A DNA stretch of 64,000 nt from UBA5066 sp046331465 (GTDB lineage: Bacteria; Acidobacteriota; Thermoanaerobaculia; UBA5066), in NCBI GenBank assembly GCA_046331465.1, contig JAXLQV010000001.1, positions 1,116,001-1,180,000 on the forward strand, in the 5' to 3' direction. Positions within the stretch are counted from its first letter, which is position 1, and every line of letters starts with the position of its first letter. The translations under genes were made by a program, and so were the position numbers. Below the pieces are notes generated by a model. That model did not search any database. It worked only from the letters and a program-made list of their open reading frames with translations, and was not told the DNA's origin. Positions 44,812 through 53,166 of the stretch are shown here, piece after piece.

Positions 44812-45246
44812 TCAGCGCGGGCGGCGGGAGGCGGGCTTCCGCCGCGCGACGCCGGTGCCGCGGAACGCCGGGAGCCTGCTCCAGGCCGGCCCGGCCGCGC
44901 AGAAGGTCTCCACGTCGATCGACTTCACCCGGCCGAGGAAATCGCGGTCCCCGGCGATCCGCGCGTCGTCCCGGACGGCCCCGACGGCGAGCCGCCGCCA
45001 GGCCCTGAGGTCCGGGTCGTCCGAGACGCGGTAGTAGACGATCTTCCCGTCCTTCCGATCGAGGAGGAACCCGGCGCGGCGGAGCTCGGAGAGGTGCGCC
45101 GAGACCGTCGACGCGGCGAGCCCGAGGACCGCGGTGAGCTGGCAGACGCAGCACTCCCCCTGCTCGAGGGCCGCGAGGATGCGGAGACGCGCGGGGTTCG
45201 CGAGCGCCTTCGTGACGCCGAGGGTCCGGCCCAGGGAACTGTCCAT
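44812..45246 (-). CDS. ArsR/SmtB-family metalloregulator
   Basis: Of 144 residues. A winged-helix domain reads VTKALANPARLRILAALEQG, then ECCVCQLTAVLGLAASTVSA and HLSELRRAGFLLDRKDGKIV. The CCVC cluster at the start of the recognition region matches the ArsR-type ELCVCDL metal site that binds As(III)/Sb(III). A C-terminal tail of about 45 residues adds FCAAG with one more Cys. No arsenic-resistance genes sit beside it; its neighbours are modA and, divergently, the phn operon. ATG at 45246. Confidence 0.9.
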   Translation of the reverse strand: MDSSLGRTLGVTKALANPARLRILAALEQGECCVCQLTAVLGLAASTVSAHLSELRRAGFLLDRKDGKIVYYRVSDDPDLRAWRRLAVGAVRDDARIAGDRDFLGRVKSIDVETFCAAGPAWSRLPAFRGTGVARRKPASRRPR

Positions 45247-45281
45247 GACCGCGCGACGGTAGCCTTTCCGTCGGAGCGGCG

Positions 45282-46076
45282 TCAAGGATCGGGGAGGAAG
45301 AACCCGTGCTCGCGGAGGACTTCGCGCCCCCGCGATCCCAGGAGCGCGTCGCGAAGGGCGCGCGCCGCGCCGGGGTCCCGCGCCCCCTTCAGGACGATGC
45401 CCCCCTGGTCCATCCGGGGGTAAGAGCCGAGGGGCAGCTCGACGTGGCGCCCGGAGGAGCGCATGCGCGGGGAGCGCGCGAGCGAGAGCGCGACGATTCC
45501 GGCGTCGGCCGCGCCGCTCTCGACGAACTGCGCCGCCTGGGCGACGTTCTCGCCGAGGACGAGCTTCCCCTTCACGGCCTCGAAGACGCCCAGGCTCTTC
45601 AGCGCGGCCTCGGCCGCCCGTCCGTAGGGGGCGTGACGGGGGTTCGCGATCGCGACCTTCCTCACCGCGGGGTCGAGGAGGGCGCGCACGCCGAGCGCGG
45701 CGACGTCGAGCCTGGAATCGTTCGGGACCCAGAGAGCGATCCGCCCGACGGCGTAGAGGAAGAGCCCTCCGTCGGCGAGCCCCTTCTCCGCGAGGCGCCG
45801 CGGGTACTCCGCGTCCGCGGAGAGGTAGAGGTCGAACGGCGCGCCGTTCTCGATCTGCGCGAAGAAGCTGCCCGACGAGCCGTAGGTCACGACGGGGCGG
45901 ACTCCGGGGACCGCGGCGGCGGCGAAGACCTCGTCGAGGGCGAACTGCAGGTCGGCCGCGGCGGCGACGCGGACCTCGCGCGGCCCTTCGGCGCGGAGGG
46001 GAGCGGCCGGGGCCGAAAGGCCCGCGGCGAGGGCGAAGGCGGCGGCGAGGCGCCGCGCGGCGTGGTTCGGCGTCAC
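45282..46076 (-). CDS. modA: Molybdate/tungstate ABC transporter, substrate-binding protein
   Basis: Of 264 residues. Signal peptide, then the ModA fold: VRVAAAADLQFALDEVF, YGSSGSFFAQIENGAPFDLY with the oxyanion-binding Ser pair, VRKVAIANPRHAPYG and GAADAGIVALSLARSP. It captures molybdate or tungstate in the periplasm. Only modA is present: no modB permease or modC ATPase lies adjacent, the ArsR gene following 36 bases after its stop. GTG start at 46076, 67 bases from the divergent phnD start. Confidence 0.88.
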   Translation of the reverse strand: MTPNHAARRLAAAFALAAGLSAPAAPLRAEGPREVRVAAAADLQFALDEVFAAAAVPGVRPVVTYGSSGSFFAQIENGAPFDLYLSADAEYPRRLAEKGLADGGLFLYAVGRIALWVPNDSRLDVAALGVRALLDPAVRKVAIANPRHAPYGRAAEAALKSLGVFEAVKGKLVLGENVAQAAQFVESGAADAGIVALSLARSPRMRSSGRHVELPLGSYPRMDQGGIVLKGARDPGAARALRDALLGSRGREVLREHGFFLPDP

Positions 46077-46143
46077 GGCGGGATCGTAGCCTCGACGCGG
46101 GGGTTCGGGCCTTCACACGGATGCCTTAGACTCCCCGACCGGC

Positions 46144-47553
46144 ATGAGGAGCGGAGGAGCGGACGCCGGGGAGGGGGTTCGTCCGGCGGCGGGCCGGGGC
46201 GCCGTCCTTCCGAGGCTCGGCTGGCTCCTCGCCGCCCTCCTCTTCCTCGCCTTCGTCGCCGGTCTCGTGCGGCGCGGCCGGATCGAGCGGGCCGGGGGCG
46301 AGGTCGTCCGGATGCTCTTCGTCCCGTCGGTCGAGCAGGGGACCCTCGCCCGGCGCGGGAACGAGCTCGCCGAGTTCGTGAGGAAGGACTCCGGCATCGT
46401 CGTCCGCTCCGCGGTGCCGACGAGCTACGCCGCGGTCGTCCAGGCGCTCGGCGTCGGCCAGGCCGACATCGCCTGGGTCCCCGCCTTCGCCTACGTCGTC
46501 GCGAACGCCCGCTACGGGGCCGAGGCGCGCCTGCAGGTCGTCCGCGAAGCGGAGCGCTACGCCGTCGTCGTGACGCGCAGCGGCGCGGGCGAGCCGGCGA
46601 AGCTCGCCGACCTCGCCGGCAAGAGGATCGCGATCCCGAAGAGCTTCTCGCCCGAGCTGAGGGCCTCGCTCGTCCCCGAGCTCGACCGCTGGGCGCCCCG
46701 CTGGGTCGAGGTCGTGACGAAGGACGACAAGGACGCCGTGCAGGCGCTCCTCGACCGCTCCGACGCGGTCGACGCCGCGGCCTCGGGCTGGGTCTACTCC
46801 GGGCCGAAGGACTTCGTCGGCGACGGCCGGAAGCTCCTCGAGTACGACCGCCCGGGGACGCTCGAGAAGACGCGGATCGCCTTCAAGACCTCGCAGCCCG
46901 CGCTCGAGCGGGTGACGGTCTACTACGGCTCGGTGATGACGCGGACCGACTCGGGCGTCAACCGCCTCGAGGACCTGAACGGCCGCCCGTTCGCCTACTC
47001 CGACGCGACCTCGACCTCGGGGTACATCTTCCCGGTCAACCTCCTGAACGCGAGCAGCGTGAAGCTCGGGCACGTCTACTTCGCGGGCGGCCACGCGAAC
47101 GTCGTCCAGGCCGTGTCGGACGGGAAGGTGGCGGGAGGCTCCACGTTCTACTCGCCCCCCGGGAAGGTGAACGAGGTCGAGCACACGTTCGTCGCGGACG
47201 CCCGCCACCTCCTGATGAAGAGGATGCCGACGGACGAGGAGCGCCTCGCCTTCCTCGACCAGGTCCGCGTCCTCGCGCTGACCGACCCGATCCCGAACGA
47301 CGTCTGCTGCGTGCGGCGGGGATTCCCGAAGGCGACGTGGGAGCGCTTCGAGCGCTCGCTCCAGAAGTTCGTCGCGACGCCCGAGGGGCTCCGCGCCTAC
47401 CTCGACCTCGTCGCCGCCGTCGCCGCCCGGCCGTGCGACGACGCGACGTTCGACGGCTTCCGCACGGCGCTCAAGGCGACCGGCGTCAGCGCCGTCCAGC
47501 TCCTCGAGGCCGAGGAGGAGAAGCTCCGGAAGAAGCGGGAGGGGAAGAAGTGA
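46144..47553 (+). CDS. phnD: Phosphate/phosphite/phosphonate ABC transporter, substrate-binding protein
   Basis: Of 469 residues, longer than typical PhnD (about 300-340). One N-terminal membrane helix (LGWLLAALLFLAFVAGLV) anchors it, rather than a cleaved signal. The PhnD fold follows with MLFVPSVEQGTLARRGNELA, VPTSYAAVVQALGVGQADIA and SDATSTSGYIFPVNLL. A charged tail (EAEEEKLRKKREGKK) ends the protein. It is first in a phnD-C-E operon; no C-P lyase or phosphite dehydrogenase genes are visible, so the ligand could be phosphite, phosphonate or another oxyanion. Confidence 0.88.
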   Translation: MRSGGADAGEGVRPAAGRGAVLPRLGWLLAALLFLAFVAGLVRRGRIERAGGEVVRMLFVPSVEQGTLARRGNELAEFVRKDSGIVVRSAVPTSYAAVVQALGVGQADIAWVPAFAYVVANARYGAEARLQVVREAERYAVVVTRSGAGEPAKLADLAGKRIAIPKSFSPELRASLVPELDRWAPRWVEVVTKDDKDAVQALLDRSDAVDAAASGWVYSGPKDFVGDGRKLLEYDRPGTLEKTRIAFKTSQPALERVTVYYGSVMTRTDSGVNRLEDLNGRPFAYSDATSTSGYIFPVNLLNASSVKLGHVYFAGGHANVVQAVSDGKVAGGSTFYSPPGKVNEVEHTFVADARHLLMKRMPTDEERLAFLDQVRVLALTDPIPNDVCCVRRGFPKATWERFERSLQKFVATPEGLRAYLDLVAAVAARPCDDATFDGFRTALKATGVSAVQLLEAEEEKLRKKREGKK

Positions 47554-48329
47554 CCCCGCCCGTCGCCGTCTCCGTCGAGAAGCTCTCGAAGGTCTGGCCC
47601 GACGGGATCAAGGCGCTCGACGACGTCTCGCTCGAGGTCCGCGAGGGGGAGTTCCTCGCCGTCCTCGGCCTCTCGGGCTCGGGGAAGTCGACCCTCCTCC
47701 GCTGCATCAACCGCCTCGTCGACCCGACCGAGGGGCGCGTCTCGATCTTCGGCCGCGACGTGACGAAGGCCGAGGGGGCCGAGCTGCGCGCCCTGCGCCG
47801 CGAGGTCGGGATGATCTTCCAGCAGTTCAACCTCGTGAAGCGGCACAGCGTGAGGGACAACGTCCTCTCCGGCGCGCTCGGCCGGGCGGGGATGCTCCGG
47901 AGCCTCTTCCTCTTCTTCTCCGACGCGGAGCGCGCCGAGGCGCAGGCGTGCCTCGACCGCGTCGGGATGGGCGACCGCGGCGAGAGCCGCGCGGACGCCC
48001 TGTCGGGCGGGCAGCAGCAGCGCGTCGCCATCGCGCGCGCCCTCATGCAGCGCCCGAAGCTCATCCTCGCCGACGAGCCGGTCGCCTCGCTCGACCCCGC
48101 CCTCCGGAACTCCGTCATGCGGCACGTCGAGGCGCTGAACCGCGAGGAGGGGATCACGGTCGTCTGCTCCCTCCACGACCTCGACCTGATGAAGCGCTAC
48201 GCGACCCGCGCCGTCGCGCTCCGCGAGGGGAAGCTCGTCGCCGAGGGGAAGCCCGAGGAGTTCGACCTCGCGACGCTGAAGTCGATCTACGGGGACGAGG
48301 CCGAGTTCGGCTTCGAGGCGGCCTCGTGA
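47550..48329 (+). CDS. phnC: Phosphonate ABC transporter, ATPase PhnC
   Basis: Of 259 residues. Walker A GLSGSGKST, LRREVGMIFQQFNLVKRHSV typical of PhnC, signature LSGGQQQRVAIARAL, Walker B KLILADEPVASLDP, H-loop CSLHDLDLMKRYATR. The GTG start at 47550 overlaps the phnD stop, and its stop overlaps the phnE start (both GTGA). Confidence 0.94.
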   Translation: MTPPVAVSVEKLSKVWPDGIKALDDVSLEVREGEFLAVLGLSGSGKSTLLRCINRLVDPTEGRVSIFGRDVTKAEGAELRALRREVGMIFQQFNLVKRHSVRDNVLSGALGRAGMLRSLFLFFSDAERAEAQACLDRVGMGDRGESRADALSGGQQQRVAIARALMQRPKLILADEPVASLDPALRNSVMRHVEALNREEGITVVCSLHDLDLMKRYATRAVALREGKLVAEGKPEEFDLATLKSIYGDEAEFGFEAAS

Positions 48330-49399
48330 AGAAGGTCCACCCGGTCCCGCCCGGCCCCGGCGCGCGCGCCCTCGCGCTCCTCGTCGACGCGCTCCTCCTC
48401 GCCTCGTTCCTCCTGATGGGGGAGTTCCTCGTCCGCGCGCTCGTCTTCCCGGTGGAGGCGGGGTCCCTCCGGACCGCCCAGGAGCTCCTCGAGAGGCTCC
48501 ACTACGTCGCGCTCGGGGGCGCGGGGCTCCTCCTCGCGGCGCTCTGGGCCGTGGCCGCCCGCGCGGTCGGCGGCACCCCGGGTCAGAGCTTCGCGGGCGC
48601 GCTCCCGCAGGGGGAAGGCGAGGTCCCGTGGGACCGGACCCTCCGCGGCTGGTTCACGCTCTTCTTCGTCGAAGCGACGTTCTTCACGGGCTGGCTCGTC
48701 ACGGAGGTCGACCTCGGGACGTTCTTCACGAACTTCGACAAGGCCGCCGGCGTCGTCCGCGGCCTCCTCCACCCGTCCGGCTCGGTCCTCTTCGAGGGGC
48801 TCATCCTCCTCGTCCAGACCCTCTTCCTCGCCTTCATGGCGACCGCGTTCTCGATCCCGCCCGCGTTCCTCCTCGCCTTCGCCGCGGCGCGGAACCTGAC
48901 GCGCGAGAGCCGTGCGGCGAAGGCCGTCTACACGGCGCTCCGCACCGTCATGAACCTGACGCGCGCCGTCGAGCCGCTCGTCTGGGCGCTCATCTTCATC
49001 TCGTGGGTCGGCATCGGGCCCTTCGCGGGGGTCCTCGCCCTCTGGGTCCACTCCGTCGCGTCGCTCGTGAAGCTCTACTCGGAGCAGATCGAGAGCATCG
49101 ACCGCGGGCCGATGGACGCGATCAAGGCGACGGGCGCCGGGACGCTCCAGGTCCTCCGCTACGGCGTCGTGCCGCAGGTCATACCGCCGTTCCTCTCGTT
49201 CACGATCTACCGCTGGGACATCAACGTGAGGATGTCGACGATCATCGGCTTCGTCGGCGGCGGCGGCATCGGCTACATCCTCAAGCCCCGCGTCGACCTC
49301 GGCGAGTGGGGCGAGGTCGGCACGCTTGTCCTCCTCATCGCCGTCGCGGTCTGGGTGATGGACCTCGTCTCGGCGCGCATCCGCGAGCGGATCGTCTGA
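48326..49399 (+). CDS. phnE: Phosphonate ABC transporter permease with N-terminal RDD-like domain
   Basis: Of 357 residues, about 90 longer than usual PhnE. The permease part (about residues 150-357) has the PhnE coupling loop SIDRGPMDAIKATGAGTLQV and end IIGFVGGGGIGYILKPRVDL. Residues 1-95 carry a separate two-to-three-helix region with R-x7-D (ARALALLVDALLL) and GGTPGQSFAGAL, the two hallmarks of RDD-family membrane proteins. The start is GTG 48326, overlapping phnC. The fused domain could help ion coupling or assembly; its role is unknown. Confidence 0.88.
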   Translation: MKKVHPVPPGPGARALALLVDALLLASFLLMGEFLVRALVFPVEAGSLRTAQELLERLHYVALGGAGLLLAALWAVAARAVGGTPGQSFAGALPQGEGEVPWDRTLRGWFTLFFVEATFFTGWLVTEVDLGTFFTNFDKAAGVVRGLLHPSGSVLFEGLILLVQTLFLAFMATAFSIPPAFLLAFAAARNLTRESRAAKAVYTALRTVMNLTRAVEPLVWALIFISWVGIGPFAGVLALWVHSVASLVKLYSEQIESIDRGPMDAIKATGAGTLQVLRYGVVPQVIPPFLSFTIYRWDINVRMSTIIGFVGGGGIGYILKPRVDLGEWGEVGTLVLLIAVAVWVMDLVSARIRERIV

Positions 49400-49433
49400 A
49401 GTCGGGTCCGGCCGGGGGCCGTATGATCTTCCC

Positions 49434-49667
49434 GTGCGCGACGTCGACGCCCGGGCCGCCGCCTGGATGGAGCAGTGGAGGTCAGCCGGGCCTGCCCTGG
49501 AGGCGGTTCGGAAGCGGGAGCTGCGCGCGCTGACCGACGAGGAGGCCCTCGCCGCGGCGGACGAGCTCCTGTCGCTCGCGCTTCCCGGCCCCTCCGCCCC
49601 GGAGCGGCTCGCCTCGCATGGCCTCGTGATCCAGCAGGCGCTCCTTCACCGTCGCCGCCCCCGATGA
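49434..49667 (+). CDS. Small protein upstream of second nucleotidyltransferase (possible antitoxin)
   Basis: Of 77 residues, starting VRDVDARAAAWMEQWRSAGP, predicted all-helical and charged, with a basic end (LLHRRRPR). No recognised domain. The GTG start at 49434 lies 34 bases after the phnE stop. Its ATGA stop/start overlap with the next gene is the arrangement seen for the 71-residue gene at 37398, although the two small proteins share no clear similarity. Confidence 0.65.
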   Translation: MRDVDARAAAWMEQWRSAGPALEAVRKRELRALTDEEALAAADELLSLALPGPSAPERLASHGLVIQQALLHRRRPR

Positions 49668-50227
49668 ACGCCCTGTTCGAGGCCGCACGGGAGATCCAGG
49701 AGTTCTGCGCGGCACGCAGCTGGCGCTTCTGCATCATCGGGGGCATGGCCGTCCAGCGGTGGGGCGAGCCGCGGTTCACGCGGGACGTGGACCTGACCCT
49801 TCTCACGGGGTTCGGAAACGAGCCGGCGTTCGTGGACGGGCTCCTGGCCGCGTTCCGCCCGAGGCTCTCCGATGCCCGCGAGTTCGCCCTCCGGCATCGC
49901 GTCCTCCTCCTCGCGAGCTCGAACGGAGTCCCTCTGGACGTCGCCCTCGGCGCCATGCCGTTCGAGGAGGCCGCGGTCGGACGGGCGACGCCGTACCGCG
50001 TCGCGCCCGGGGTGGAGCTCCTGACCTGCAGCGCGGAGGACCTCGTCGTCCTGAAGGCCTTCGCCGGCCGAGCGCGCGACTGGCTCGACGTCGAGGGGAT
50101 CGTCGCGAGACGGGGCGAGAAGCTCGACGCCGCGCTCGTCCTCCGGGAGCTGGAGCCGCTCCTCGAGCTCAAGGACGACGTCGAGGCCGGGCCCAGGCTT
50201 CGGAACCTGCTCTCCGGTTCGCGCTGA
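49664..50227 (+). CDS. Nucleotidyltransferase, AbiEii-like (possible toxin)
   Basis: Of 187 residues. CIIGGMAVQRWGEPRFTRDV then DLTLL gives the GG-x-D-x-D metal site; VPLDVALGAMPFE supplies the third Asp; DLVVLKAFAGRARDWLDVEG gives the Lys and Asp of motifs III/IV. The motif order equals that of the 36871-37401 protein although overall similarity looks modest. Overlaps the small protein by four bases. The likely action is NMP/AMP transfer to tRNA or protein if it is a MenT/AbiEii-type toxin. Confidence 0.82.
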   Translation: MNALFEAAREIQEFCAARSWRFCIIGGMAVQRWGEPRFTRDVDLTLLTGFGNEPAFVDGLLAAFRPRLSDAREFALRHRVLLLASSNGVPLDVALGAMPFEEAAVGRATPYRVAPGVELLTCSAEDLVVLKAFAGRARDWLDVEGIVARRGEKLDAALVLRELEPLLELKDDVEAGPRLRNLLSGSR

Positions 50228-50342
50228 TCCGCAGGTCAGGAGGCGCTCGTCCGGCACGAGATCGAGGAGGAAGGCGCGGCTCCGCCCCTTGTCCTTCGGC
50301 GCGAGCCCCGCCTGGAAGGACGTCGTCGGACCGGGGCCCGGC

Positions 50343-51089
50343 CTACGCTTTCTTCCCCTGCGCCGCGACGGCCGCCGCCTTCGCCGCGACCGCCTCCGCG
50401 TCGCCGAGGTAGAAGCTCTTCAGCGGCTTCAGGTCGTCGTCGAGCTGGTAGACGAGCGGGACGCCGGTCGGGATGTTCAGGCCGACGATCTCGTCGTCGG
50501 AGATCCCGTCCAGGTGCTTCACGAGCGCGCGAAGGGAGTTGCCGTGCGCGGCGATCAGGACGCGGCGGCCCGACTTCACGTCGGGGGCGATCGTCCCCTC
50601 CCAGTAGGGGACGAAGCGCGCGACGGTCTCCTTCAGCGACTCGGTGAGCGGCAGCTCGCCGCTCGTCAGGGAGGCGTAGCGGCGGTCGTGGCCGGGGAAG
50701 CGCTCGTCGTCGCGCGTCAGCTCGGGGGGCGGCGTCGAGTAGCTGCGGCGCCAGACCTTGACCTGGTCCTCGCCGAACTTCTCGGCCGTCTCGGACTTGT
50801 TGAGCCCCTGGAGCGCGCCGTAGTGCCGCTCGTTGAGGCGCCAGCTGCGGATCACCGGGATCCACATCCGGTCCATCTCGTCGAGGGCGATCCAGAGGGT
50901 CCGGATCGCGCGCTTGAGGACGGAGGTGTAGGCGACGTCGAAGTCGTAGCCCCCCTCGCGGAGGAGCTTCCCGGCCTCGCGGGCCTCTCCCCGGCCCTTC
51001 TCGGTGAGGTCGACGTCGGTCCAGCCGGTGAAGCGGTTCTCGAGGTTCCACTGGCTCTCACCGTGGCGGAGCAGGACGAGCGTGTACAT
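50343..51089 (-). CDS. gpmA: 2,3-bisphosphoglycerate-dependent phosphoglycerate mutase
   Basis: Glycolytic/gluconeogenic enzyme of 248 residues interconverting 3- and 2-phosphoglycerate. Phospho-His motif LVLLRHGESQWN (His at residue 9), then NRFTGWTDVDLTEKGRGEA, WRLNERHYGALQGLNK and the second catalytic His in IAAHGNSLRALVKHL; length and motifs are those of standard GpmA. A short Ala-rich tail is added. The ATG at 51089 follows GGAGGA. A 115-base gap to the nucleotidyltransferase gene holds nothing recognisable. Confidence 0.96.
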   Translation of the reverse strand: MYTLVLLRHGESQWNLENRFTGWTDVDLTEKGRGEAREAGKLLREGGYDFDVAYTSVLKRAIRTLWIALDEMDRMWIPVIRSWRLNERHYGALQGLNKSETAEKFGEDQVKVWRRSYSTPPPELTRDDERFPGHDRRYASLTSGELPLTESLKETVARFVPYWEGTIAPDVKSGRRVLIAAHGNSLRALVKHLDGISDDEIVGLNIPTGVPLVYQLDDDLKPLKSFYLGDAEAVAAKAAAVAAQGKKA

Positions 51090-51128
51090 CGGAGTCCTCC
51101 TTCGGGGCTCGAAATCCGGATTGGAATC

Positions 51129-52178
51129 TTACGGGATGCGCGGCGCGGATGGTGCGGTCGGGGCGGGCGCGGGTGCCGCCGCCGAAGCCGCCCGGGCGGC
51201 GTCGAGGTCGGCGACCCACTTCGGCGCCTCGGGCTCCGCCCGGAAGAGCGCCTTCACGTCCTCGCCGCGGGCGGCCGCGAAGCGGTGGAGCCACGACGGT
51301 CCCCACGGGCCGAAGTAGCCGTCGGGGCTCTTCCAGGCCGGGTCGGCGAGCGCCTCGTCGAGCGTGACAAAGGCGTAGCCCCTCTTCTCGAGCCGCTCGA
51401 GGAGGAAGGGCATGGCGCGGGCGTTCAGCTCGTTCGCGTGCGACAGGAGGACCTGCGGGATCTCGCGGCCGAAGAGGGCGCGCGAGCGCCCCTCGTAAAA
51501 GGCGAGGCGCGCGTCGAAGTCGTCGAGGTAGGCCGCGAGGAGCTTCGCGCGGGCCGCCTCGTCGCGGTCGGCCCGGAGCTTCGCGTCGGCCGAGGCGAAG
51601 ACCCAGTCCTCGTGCTCGATCGTGAACGGGGCGACCGTGTAGCCGCGCGACGCGAGGAAGGCCTCGAAGGCGTCGCGGGTCTCGCGGGACGTCCCGGTCT
51701 GGGCGAACGGGTGACGGAACCAGCGGGGCGTCGTCCCGCGCCGCGCGAGGAGCGTCCGCGTGACGGCGTCGCCCCGGACGACGGCGTCCTCCATCGCGGC
51801 GAGCGGCGTTTTCGTCAGGCCCGGGTGGCCGAAAGTGTGGTTCCCGAGCTCCATCCCGGCGTCGAGCCAGCCTTCGAGGAGTGCGATCCGCGCGTCGACC
51901 TCGCCCGGGACGAAGAGCTTGTCCTCGTTCACGAACGCGACCGCCTTCACCTTTCGCGCCGCGAGGGCGGCGACGAGGTCCCGCGAGAGGGGCCGGACCG
52001 CCTCGAGTGGGAGGCCGTGCCCGACGAACGGGAGGTCGTCGACCGTGACGGCGATCGTCCTCCGCGCGGCGGGCGGAACGGACGCCCGCTCTCCGGCGGC
52101 GGGGCCGGTGCGGGCGAACGCGATCGCCGACGCGAACGCGAGGAGGAGGGGAACGGCGGCATTGCGGGTTCGCGGCAT
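51129..52178 (-). CDS. Secreted polysaccharide deacetylase (carbohydrate esterase 4)
   Basis: Of 349 residues. Signal peptide, then the NodB-homology motifs: TVDDLPF (D47, D48), NHTFGHP (H114, H118) and RHPFAQTG. The metal triad Asp-His-His and catalytic Asp are intact. It probably deacetylates GlcNAc-containing surface polymers or peptidoglycan. The C terminus ends in a Pro/Ala-rich stretch. Divergent from the PfkB gene; followed 39 bases later by gpmA in the same direction. Confidence 0.88.
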   Translation of the reverse strand: MPRTRNAAVPLLLAFASAIAFARTGPAAGERASVPPAARRTIAVTVDDLPFVGHGLPLEAVRPLSRDLVAALAARKVKAVAFVNEDKLFVPGEVDARIALLEGWLDAGMELGNHTFGHPGLTKTPLAAMEDAVVRGDAVTRTLLARRGTTPRWFRHPFAQTGTSRETRDAFEAFLASRGYTVAPFTIEHEDWVFASADAKLRADRDEAARAKLLAAYLDDFDARLAFYEGRSRALFGREIPQVLLSHANELNARAMPFLLERLEKRGYAFVTLDEALADPAWKSPDGYFGPWGPSWLHRFAAARGEDVKALFRAEPEAPKWVADLDAARAASAAAPAPAPTAPSAPRIP

Positions 52179-52263
52179 GGGTCCTCCGGGCGTGTCGTGC
52201 GCCCGCGGCGATTCTGCACGGCTCGCCCGCTACGGGAAGCGCGATGAAGCACAATCCGAGGCC

Positions 52264-53166
52264 ATGCCGCGCGTCCTCGTCTCCGGCCTCGTGAACCTCG
52301 AGACGACCGTCCGGATCGACGGGTTTCCGATCCCGTACTTCCCGGTGAGGTACCCGTTCTTCGGCGTGGCGACGGCGGTCTCGGGGGTCGGGTACAACGT
52401 CGTGAAAGCGCTGAAGGCGCTCGGCGACACGCCCCTCCTCCTTTCCCTCGTCGCCCCCGACCCCGCCGGCCGCCAGGTCCGCGAGGCCCTCTCGGGAAAC
52501 GGCCTGGACCTCTCCTGCGTCCTCGACGGAGCGCGGGAGACGCCGCAGTCGGTCATCCTCTACGACGCGGACGGGCGGCGGCAGATCCACGTCGACCTGA
52601 AGGACGTCCAGGAGAGGGCCTACCCGTGGGAGCTCTTCGTCCGGGCCCTCCCGGAGTGCGACGCCGCGGCGCTCTGCAACGTGAACTTCTCGCGCCCGTT
52701 CCTCTCCGCCGCGCGCGAGGCGGGAAAGCTCGTCGCGACCGACGTCCACGCGGTCGCGTCGCTCGACGACGACTACAACGTCGACTTCCTGAAGGCCGCG
52801 CACGTCGTCTTCCTGAGCGACGAGTCGCTCCCGGTCCCGGCGGAGGAGTTCGCGCGCGAGCTCGGCGGCCGCTTCGGGACCGAGGTCGTCGTCGTGGGGA
52901 TGGGGGCGCGCGGCGCGCTCCTCCACCTCCCGGCCGAGGGGGCCGTGGAGCGGGTCCCCGCCCTGACGACGCGGCCGGTCGTCTCGACGATCGGCGCGGG
53001 GGACGCGCTCTTCTCGGCTTTCCTCAGCGACTTCGCCCGGGGCCGCGACGCGCGGCGGGCGCTCCGGCGGGCCGTCGTCTTCGCCTCGTGGAAGATCGGG
53101 GCCGCCTCGGCCTCGGACGGCTTCCTGGACCGCGCGGCCCTCGCGCAGCTCGAGGCCTCCGCTTGA
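52264..53166 (+). CDS. PfkB-family carbohydrate kinase
   Basis: Of 300 residues. The N terminus VLVSGLVNLETTVRIDGFPI is followed by GVGYNVVKALKALGD (first signature), and VVSTIGAGDALFSAFLSDFA contains the catalytic GAGD. Substrate unknown; the N terminus resembles ribokinase-like enzymes of the 2-dehydro-3-deoxygluconate/adenosine group. The stop overlaps the next gene start (TTGA). Confidence 0.88.
   Translation: MPRVLVSGLVNLETTVRIDGFPIPYFPVRYPFFGVATAVSGVGYNVVKALKALGDTPLLLSLVAPDPAGRQVREALSGNGLDLSCVLDGARETPQSVILYDADGRRQIHVDLKDVQERAYPWELFVRALPECDAAALCNVNFSRPFLSAAREAGKLVATDVHAVASLDDDYNVDFLKAAHVVFLSDESLPVPAEEFARELGGRFGTEVVVVGMGARGALLHLPAEGAVERVPALTTRPVVSTIGAGDALFSAFLSDFARGRDARRALRRAVVFASWKIGAASASDGFLDRAALAQLEASA

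Noticed and set aside
50228..50342. Possible gene remnant between the nucleotidyltransferase and gpmA
   Set aside because: Short, no conserved motif, no start or ribosome-binding site.
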